Source: Mytilus californianus (Eukaryota; Mollusca; Bivalvia; Mytilida; Mytilidae). From it: a DNA stretch of 64,000 nt. The stretch is taken from NCBI RefSeq assembly GCF_021869535.1, contig NW_026262581.1:74739955-74803954 (forward strand), written 5' to 3'. Below, one piece after another: positions 56,393 through 64,000 of this stretch (positions within the stretch are counted from its first letter, which is position 1; each line of letters starts with the position of its first letter). Both the position numbers and the translations under genes were made by a program. A model generated the notes under the pieces. It was not told the origin of the DNA. It made no database searches and worked only from the letters and a program-made list of their open reading frames with translations.

Positions 56393-59300
56393 ATGTTTTC
56401 AAAAGTTTTGAGACTGAAGAATAGTCTGATCTCAAATCAAAGACATATTCGTAAATTTTGCAAATCTCAAACACACTTGGTAATGCTCATGATATTAACT
56501 TTTTATCAGCTGAACTTCAACTTCAACTTGAAGATTTTGATGGAAAATTATTCGAAACAAATTATAGTTACCCTGCTCATTGGTTCTTTGATATCGCCTA
56601 ACAGGGATATTTACATGTTTTATGATTTTCCTGACATTTTAAGGTCATTTCATTTGATTTTCTTGCTCAAATCTGTTTTCTAAACCGTCTGTGCCATTAT
56701 GGCATTAATACACCAAATTCCAATTATGACTCTTAGTATAAATAAACTGTCTGTTTGTCCTGTGGTCATATAGTGGCAAATGTCATAGGACATTATGATA
56801 TAAAGATAGTTGTTTTTTATCATTGTTTACATCACATTTTTCCTGGAAAAAGAATGAATTGAAAGATACTGAAATGGAGAATCCACCAGTCCTGACCTAT
56901 CGGGCTATATATAAGCTCAATTGGGTTATACAACATTATCTCATAAGAGAATTTTTCATGAGATTTAATTTTCTCACTGATAATTTGTAAGTAGGATACA
57001 GGCTAAAACAAATGCATGGATACAGTGCTACTTACCATAATGTACCCAAGCAGTGATCCTAGAGCGTGAGACTAAGTCACTTCAGGCTATAAACCTGTGA
57101 AGTCAGGAGTGCCTCACAGTGATTCCCAAGGTTGCTGGACATTGGGAAAAGACCAGTAAAAATTGGTTTGGTCCAGTTAAGTGATATGCATTACTGGACC
57201 AAATTACCAGAAATTTTTTTTTGTAAATCATTTGTGTAAATGTCCTGTAATTTGTAAAAAAGAGTCTGGTCCAGTTAAGAAGAATGTTTTACAGGATCCA
57301 ATGTCCAGTTGATTTCTCAGAGCCTTGAACCACTGCTGCTTCATGAATCTATTCTTGGCCCAATTCTGTTTTTTGTTTTACATGAATGACATTCTAGTTG
57401 ACTTAAATTCCACCATACGCCTATTTGCAGACCACACCATTGCCGGAGCGTCTTTTTACCACAGAACACCATAGAATACCACAGAACACCACAGAATACC
57501 ACAGAACACCCAAAATATACCACAGAACTACACAAAATACAATAAAACTACTAAAATATACCACAGAACATTGAATTACTTTACAAAATGCAAAACTAAT
57601 AATTAAGAATTATATTATTTTTATAATTCGGGCTACACAAATGACAGGACGATTGACCGGATGAGATATAAATTTCTTTAATGATCATAACTTTTTTTGT
57701 TATTAGGTAGATTTTTTTATATTTGGAGACCTTTGAGATACTACATTGTAAACTATATTTCATAAAAATCTTTTAAAAACAATTTATTGTAAAAAAAAAG
57801 TTTTTCTATAAAAAAAAATGATTTTCTATGAATAAATGTTTTTCTATAAAAAAAATGCTTTTTTCTATAAAAAAAAAAGTTGACATGATGAATTTTCCTG
57901 GCGCCAATTACACTTTTACGATTAAGTTTTTCTCCCAATTCTGTTAATAAATTTTAAAATAATCAACTATTTACAATATTGTCAATTAATTGAATTCTAA
58001 TTGCCATCTGATTATGCAAGGTATAATTCAATTAAATGGTTTATTCCTCCTAAAATTTTGTATGTCATTTGTAAGAAATCCATGTAGGAATAGAAGGAAT
58101 AGTTGAATAAACAAGGGATTCATCAGATTAGATTGTCAAAACATAATGCTAATTAGCTTCAGGTAAATATCCCTTAAACCTAACGAATTAGTTTTCATCA
58201 ATGTAAAGTTTGAAAATATTAATAGTAGAAAATATACAAAAAGTTCTAACAAAAGGCTTTGGCACAGCTACGAATCATATTAACATCTGTAAATAAAAAC
58301 ACTAATTTCTGTTTATCATCAAAAGACATAAAATCACTATTAAAATATATGTCTTCATCAAATAATTCTTTTCTAAAATCGTCATATAACTGAAGGGCAC
58401 GATAAAATAACATGGGCTTCATCTTCTAAAATATCCTTACAACTATCACAGACTCGCTCCTCTAAAAGTAATTTTTCAAATCTCCCTGTTTCGGTTCTTA
58501 GTGGTGGTACACCACATCGAAAATTGACAAAAGAACTCCTTTGTGAAAATGACATTGGAATTGCACAAAAAGTTTCCTTTTCAAAACTGTTCTTAAATAA
58601 ATTATATTTTCGAAGTTTGTTACCACCTTTACCAGATAAAGCTTTCGCTGACTGTAAATTGCATTGCCACTGTTCAACATATTTACTTAATATTTTAGAT
58701 ATAATTAATAGTATTGACAACTGAATTACTATGAACATATACTGTAATGTTACACAAATGTTCTGCATTACACTCAGAAAATGTTTTCGTTACATAAAAA
58801 TTCCAATTTTTTATACACTTGTGTTTTTTACTCATAATGTCTGTCCATATGAAAACTTTTCTGTTTAACCGATTAAAACTCATATTGTTCAAACGGCACC
58901 ATAGTCAGATTAAGTATTGCCAAAATCTGAAATATTGTCCAATGACTTTTATTTCATCTCAAGAAAAGTATGTGTATACAACGTTTCATCTGAATTGCCG
59001 ACAGTATTTGGTTTTGAACTGCATCAAGTGTATCAAGAATCTATTCAGTGTTTCAAAAGCCAAACTAATGTACTAGTTTGTGATGTCCATCTGAATTGCC
59101 GCTAGTGTTGTCAGAGAACGTTTTCCATGGACTATTATTCAATATTTAATAATATACATGTATTTATTCATATTGTAACAACTCTTAACATAAAATTAAA
59201 CAAAAATGACAACTACAACGATAAATACCCAAGAATTACAATTGTTTTTAATACCGGTAGGTGTTTTTGGTATAGACCCAGTAATAGGCCAATTCAGTTT

Positions 59301-60429
59301 GGGGCGTAGCGATAGTGAGTCGACCCTAAATAGAAAAATTAAATTTATTTGAATAATAAATGTCAAATTATAAAAAGAATTAACAATAACAATAATATAA
59401 TGTCTGAAGTATTTATATTTCGAAGTTCTGTGGTATATTTTTGGTGTTCTGTGGTGTTCTGTGGTATTCTGTGGTGTTCTGTGGTAAAAAGACGCTCCCC
59501 ACCATTGCTTATCTGGTAATAAAATCTAACAGTGATTGTGAAACCCTTCAAAAAAAAAATCTTTATAACACTAGGTATTTGGGTATACACTTGAAAAATG
59601 GCTTTTCATCCTGACAAATGTAATGTTCTGTCCATCAGCTGACATAAAAATCCATCCATGTCCACATTATTGAACATGTTGACAAGGCAAAATACATAGA
59701 CATGACAATTCAATCAGACCTAAAATGGCACAGTCACATAAACAATGGTAACATTTTATGGTTGATAGAATTGTTTTAAATTGTAAATGCCTGTGGCCTG
59801 TTGAAATGCAACATTTCTTTCCCAATCAAACATGCGCTATTTTCACTTGGCAGACCAAATCCCAGATAGCCTTCTCGTTACTAGGTTTATTATTAAAATG
59901 TTCTTGTCCTGAATTTGTTGGAAATATTTGTCAAAGGACATTAAGTAAACAACTATCAACCAATTCTTTATTTAAAAAGTTTTATATATGATTATTCATG
60001 AGATTATTTTTTGAAGTAGAATAAAATGTTTTTTTTTAACTGTCATTACAGGATCTGAAAAGAACATGCCTGTATGACTTCCATGTTCATAATGAAGGGA
60101 AAATGGTTCCATTTGCTGGATGGGAAATGCCAGTACAATATAAAGCAGGAATAACTACAGAACATCTCCATGTTAGATCTGATGCAGGTTTGTTTGATGT
60201 CTCACATATGTTGCAGACAAAGATCACAGGTGAAGACAGCATTAGATTTATTGAAAGTATGACTGTAGCCGATGTTGATGGATTAAAAGAAAATCAGGGA
60301 ACTTTGAGTGTATTTACTAATGATTCTGGTGGTATATTAGACGATTTAATCATCAACAAGACAACTGATGGATATTTATATGTGGTATCTAATGCTGGAT
60401 GTGCAGAAAAAGATCTAAAAAATATGTTG
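56393..60429 (+). CDS. AMT: Aminomethyltransferase (glycine cleavage T-protein), first two exons
   Basis: T-protein passes the aminomethyl carbon from lipoylated H-protein to tetrahydrofolate in the mitochondrial matrix, releasing ammonia. Exon 1 (56393-56479) encodes 29 residues beginning [20 protein letters not shown]: arginine, lysine and serine rich without acidic residues, a good mitochondrial presequence. It ends at TTG|GTAATG. Exon 2 (60052-60429, after TTACAG) continues in phase 0 with [72 protein letters not shown] and [19 protein letters not shown], closely matching animal AMT up to about residue 155 of about 400. The donor at 60430 is GTATGT. The remaining exons (second folate-binding half and barrel domain) are not found before 64000 and presumably lie beyond. 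Intron 1 carries a split non-LTR fragment. Confidence 0.93.
57330..57443 (+). mobile_element. Non-LTR retrotransposon RT fragment (left part)
   Basis: Reads SILGPILF in one frame, then [18 protein letters not shown]. This is the RT segment leading to the catalytic FADD, here with H in place of the second D. It stops at the inserted element and resumes at 59500. In AMT intron 1. Confidence 0.7.
57444..59499. mobile_element. 2.06-kb TIR element with decamer-built ends and 9-bp target duplication
   Basis: Ends are GGAGCGTCTTTTTACCACAG at the left and its complement at the right. Inverted ends extend about 85 bp and consist largely of repeats of ACCACAGAAC/ACCACAGAAT. Flanking direct repeat CACCATTGC (57435-57443 and 59500-59508). 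Removing the element restores the RT reading of the non-LTR fragment ([18 protein letters not shown]). The interior has no transposase; it contains a reverse non-LTR fragment (58260-58770). Non-autonomous DNA transposon; 8-9 bp duplications occur in hAT, Merlin and Mutator groups, and I cannot choose among them. Confidence 0.8.
58260..58770 (-). pseudogene. Non-LTR retrotransposon C-terminal fragment
   Basis: The - strand frame 58768-58382 contains [40 protein letters not shown], then [20 protein letters not shown] followed by CP. This is the C-terminal cysteine-histidine domain common in invertebrate non-LTR polyproteins. No RT or endonuclease precedes it. Nested inside the TIR element. Confidence 0.65.
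59500..59760 (+). mobile_element. Non-LTR retrotransposon RT fragment (right part)
   Basis: Continues 57330-57443 after the inserted element: [17 protein letters not shown], then in shifted frames [14 protein letters not shown] and a segment resembling [18 protein letters not shown]. Several frameshifts; a relic. Confidence 0.7.
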
Positions 60430-60439
60430 GTATGTTAAA

Positions 60440-61655
60440 TTAGAAGATAATCCAATATTTATTTTTAAGCATCCGCTCTAGAAGTAAATGTATTTTAGTC
60501 TGAAATGACCATTTCAATTTGAACAACATCTGAAATGTCTAATATACATATAAATGCAATGTAAATTAAGAAATATTTTGGTGCATTTATTATTACTATT
60601 GTTGACCATTGAACAAAAATGTGAGATTAACTATTAGGATTATATAAAGGACATGTTGCAAACAATTATTACTATCAAAATTTGAAATGTGAGTTATATT
60701 TTTTCAAAACCATTCAGAATTTAAAAACATCACAAAATTTCTGAATTTACAGTAATATGAAAAAAAGTGGATGTGGTATGACAAAGTTTGCTCTTTGAAA
60801 ACTATATGCGATTTATACATTTCTTAATTAAATGCTAATTTTCTTTTGTATAAACAAAATGTGGTTTACTAATGTTCTTAGCTCTTCATTGGACAAACTT
60901 TGAACAATTATGATGTCAAATTTTCCTGTGGTTTTCTGATGTCCAGAACTATTTAATGACAGGAAAATTGGCTGACCTGCCTGAATTCGTCAAAATATTA
61001 TTTTTTTCAGGTCACTAGGGGAGAACTTCAATGTTTGCCATTATCTATTCAGAAAATCTTAGAGAAACAGATTCTACCACCGTGTCTCAAGGGACATGAT
61101 ACATCTTCACTATTACAATGAAAATTGTAATGCTTAATTTTCTTAAGTTAAGAAGTTTCATATCTCACTGAATTTAGTGGTCAGGTGGTAGGATAGATCT
61201 CTTAACCAAAAGTGCAAATCTTGTAAACATTTTACATGTAAAAGTACCATAAGAATGACGAGAGTAATCTCCCTTTATATTTTGTTGATTTTTTTTTTCA
61301 CACTGATGTCATTCCAGCTATTTATTTGAAAAGAACTTATTGATATTACACAAGTAGGTTCCTTGGCCATTGTGTACATATACATTACATTTGCATGGTA
61401 ATCCCAGAGTTTCTTTTGTGATTTTATAGATCAGCTATCAGAAAAGTACTTTACCATAAGAAATTAGAACCTGAGCGTTAAAGACTCTAAACTGAGCTGT
61501 AGAAACTGTCATTATCACTATTATGTAATATAGCTGTAAAAATAAGGAGTTGTGGTATGATTGTCAATAAGACAACTTATAATAATCCACCAGAGTCAAA
61601 ATGACATGCATGTAAGAAATGATGTTGTTATATCTAATATCATACAAATTCTGTT
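60440..61655. other. AMT intron 2 (start), no exon seen
   Basis: I searched by eye for the next AMT exon and found none. Near 60735-60755 there is a fragment of the 'tttctgaatttacagta' MITE end, and near 61543-61580 a fragment of the 'gtggtatgattgtcaataag' repeat. Confidence 0.5.
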
Positions 61656-61661
61656 TTTTGT

Positions 61662-62492
61662 CGAGCCTGCGACTTCTGTCGCAGAAAGCTCGACATAGGG
61701 ATAGTGATCCAGCGGCGGCGTTAACTTACTTCTTAAAAGCTTAATATTTCAGAAGGTAGAAGACCTGGATGCTTCATACTTTGTATATAGATGCCGAATG
61801 ATATGAAGTTTCCGTCTGTCATATGTCCATTGTCCTTGACTTCATTTTCATGGTTCAGTGACTACTTGAAAAAAAGTTGAGATTTTTTGTAATGTTAACC
61901 TCTCTCTTATTATGAGTAACAGGATAACTATATTTGGTATGTGCGTACCTTGCAAGGTCCTCATGTCTGTCAGACAGTTTTCACTTGACCTCAACTTCAT
62001 TTCTTGGATCAGTGAACAAGGTTAAGTTTTCGTGGTCAAGTCCATATCTCAGACACTATAAGCAATAGGTCTACTATATTTGGTGTATGTAATGATTGTA
62101 AGGTTAACATGTCCAACTGGCAAGTGTCATCTGACCTTGACCTCATTTTCATGGTCCAGTTGTTATAGTTAAGTTTTTTAGTTTTGGTCTGTTTTTCTAA
62201 TACTGTATGCTATAGGTCAACTATATTTGGTGTATGGAAATATTTTACAATGTACATGTCAGTCTGGCAGGTTTTATTTGACCTTGACCTCATTTTCATG
62301 GTTCATTGCTTAATGTTAAGTTTTTTTGTTTAGTCTCACTCTGTTTTTGTAATACTGTATGCAATAGGTCAACTATATTTGATGTATGAAAATATTTTAC
62401 AATGTACATGTCAGTCTGGCAGGTTTTATTTTACCTTGACCTCATTTTCATGGTTCATTGGTCAATGTTAAGTTTTTGTGTTTTTGTCTGTT
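61662..62492 (-). mobile_element. Tripartite tandem-core element, head-truncated (copy 4)
   Basis: In - orientation, starting (on +) with the hairpin TGTCGAGCCTGCGAC...GTCGCAGAAAGCTCGACA and 'gatccagcggcggcgtta', then core units ('accttgacctcattttcatg'). It runs directly into the terminal hairpin of the next copy, so its head is missing. Confidence 0.7.
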
Positions 62493-64000
62493 TTTTGTCG
62501 AGCCTGCGACTTTTGTCGCAGAAAGCTCGACATAGGGATAGTGATCCAGCGGCGGCGTTAGCTAACTTCTTAAAAGCTTTATATTTTAGAAGGTGGAAGA
62601 TCTGGATGCTTCATACTCTGTATATGGATGCCTCATGTAAAGAACTTTCCGTCAGTCACATGTCCAATGTCCTTGACCTCATTTTCATGGTTCAGTGACT
62701 ACTTGAAAAAAAAGTTAAGATTTTTTGTAATGTTAAATTCTCTCTTATTATAAGTAATAGGATAACTATATTTGGTATGTGCGTACCTTGCAAGGTCCTC
62801 ATGCCCGTCAGACAGTTTTCACTTGACCTCGACCTCATTTCATGGATCAGTGAACAAGGTTAAGTTTTGGTGGTCAAGTCCATATCTCAGATACTATAAG
62901 CAATAGGTCTAGTATATTCGGTGTATGGAAGGACTGTAAGGTGTACATGTCCAACTGGCAGGTGTCATCTGACCTTGACCTCATTTTCATGGTCCAGTTG
63001 TTATAGTTAAGTTTTTGTGTTTTGGTATGTTTTTCTTATACTGTATGCAATAGGTTTACTATATTTGGTGTATGGAATGATTGTAAGGTGTACATGTCTA
63101 GCTGGCAGGTGTCATCTGACCTTGACCTCATTTTCATGGTTCAGTGGTCAAAGTTAAGTTTTTGAGTTTTGGTCTTTTTTTCTAATACTTTATTCAATAG
63201 TTCAACTATATTTTGTGTATGGAAATATTTTATGATCTATATGTCAGTCACGCAGGTTTTATTTGACCTTGACCTCATTTTCAAGGTTCATTGCTCAGTG
63301 TTTAGTTTTTGTGTTTTGGTCTGTTTTTCTTAAACTATAAGCAATAGGTCAACTATATTTGTTGTATGGAAGAATTGTTAGCTGTACATGCCTGCTAGCA
63401 TGGTTCATCTGACCTTGACCTCATTTTCATGGTTCAGTGGTCAAAGTTAAGTTTTTGAGTTTTGGTCTTTTTTTCTAATACTTTATTCAATAGTTCAACT
63501 ATATTTGGTGTATGGAAATATTTTATGATCAATATGTCAGTCACGCAGGTTTTCTTTGACCTTGACCTCATTTTCAAGGTTCATTGCTCAGTGTTTGGTT
63601 TTTGTGTTTTGGTCTGTTTTTCTTAAACTATAAGCAATAGGTCAACTATATTTGTTGTATGGAAGAATTGTTAGCTGTACATGCCTACTGGCATGGTTCA
63701 TCTGACATTGACCTCATTTTCATGGTTCAGTGGTCAAAGTTAAGTTTTTGAGTTTTGGTCTTATTTTCTAATACTTTATGCAATAGTTCAACTATATTTG
63801 GTGTATGGAAATATTTTATGATCTATATGTCAGTCACGCAGGTTTCATTTGACCTTGACCTCATTTTCAAGGTTCATTGCTCAGTGTTAAGTTTTTGTGT
63901 TTTGGTCTGTTTTTCTTAAACCATAAGCAATAGGTCAACTATATTTGTTGTATGGAAGAATTGTTAGCTGTACATGCCTGCTAGCATGGTTCATCTGACC
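62493..64000 (-). mobile_element. Tripartite tandem-core element (copy 5), runs off the window
   Basis: Terminal hairpin at 62495-62535, followed by at least eleven core units of about 125 bp that alternate between two or three subtypes, giving a higher-order period of about 250 bp after 63100. The head lies beyond 64000. Copies 4 and 5 are adjacent in the same orientation. Confidence 0.7.

Noticed and set aside
57341-57535. 64-residue frame rich in C, V and F
   Set aside because: Translation of the decamer array at the TIR end of the inserted element.
58498-58892. Several 60-66-residue frames on both strands
   Set aside because: Shadows of the non-LTR C-terminal fragment, which has the recognisable motif in one frame only.
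59758-59991. 77-residue frame just before AMT exon 2
   Set aside because: No presequence character and no splice connection to [10 protein letters not shown]; the exon at 56393 fits in phase and as a presequence.

Overview
The window looks like nuclear DNA of a bivalve mollusc, most likely a mytilid mussel. It is AT-rich and intron-containing. It is crowded with interspersed repeats of bivalve type: Penelope-like and DIRS retroelements, non-LTR fragments, small TA-flanked inverted-repeat elements, and tripartite elements with tandem-repeat cores that end in a CG-rich hairpin. No prokaryotic genes, rRNA or CRISPR are present. The species assignment is inference from repeat style and protein similarity.

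Only about half of the window carries gene structure. (1) 35148-55856 (-) is a complete 12-exon gene for the chromatin reader ING3 (ING N-terminal domain plus C-terminal PHD finger). All splice sites and phases fit and give 439 codons. (2) Head-to-head with it, 536 bp away ATG to ATG, the first two exons of the mitochondrial glycine-cleavage T-protein AMT start at 56393 (+); the rest lies beyond the window. The gap between them has CCAAT boxes in both orientations and an ETS-type site next to ING3. (3) 18536-25466 (-) is a carnosine-synthase-like ATP-grasp gene reduced to a pseudogene by an internal deletion and two in-frame stops. Its first exon and promoter have an inverted, broken copy at 9069-9600 (+). 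(4) Inside its intron, 23056-24451 (-), is a two-exon THAP-domain gene related to Harbinger-type transposases, with a one-base frameshift.

The left 35 kb is mostly mobile DNA. It holds a long-inverted-repeat element (1133-4682), a probable solo LTR (6112-7344), a decayed Penelope-like RT gene (10466-11981), and a second Penelope-like fragment split by a 5.5-kb DIRS retrotransposon (12259-17749). A repeat at 19943-20160 contains a near-canonical hammerhead ribozyme. A 2.1-kb composite element (29303-31412) carries three different tandem arrays.

The ING3 introns hold many further repeats. The most striking is an array of about 17 units (47209-47945) made from copies of ING3's own exon-3 splice acceptor, lying directly upstream of that acceptor. 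AMT intron 1 holds a non-LTR fragment split by a 2.06-kb element whose inverted ends are built from a decamer repeat and flanked by a 9-bp target duplication. The right edge (61662-64000) is tripartite repeat DNA.
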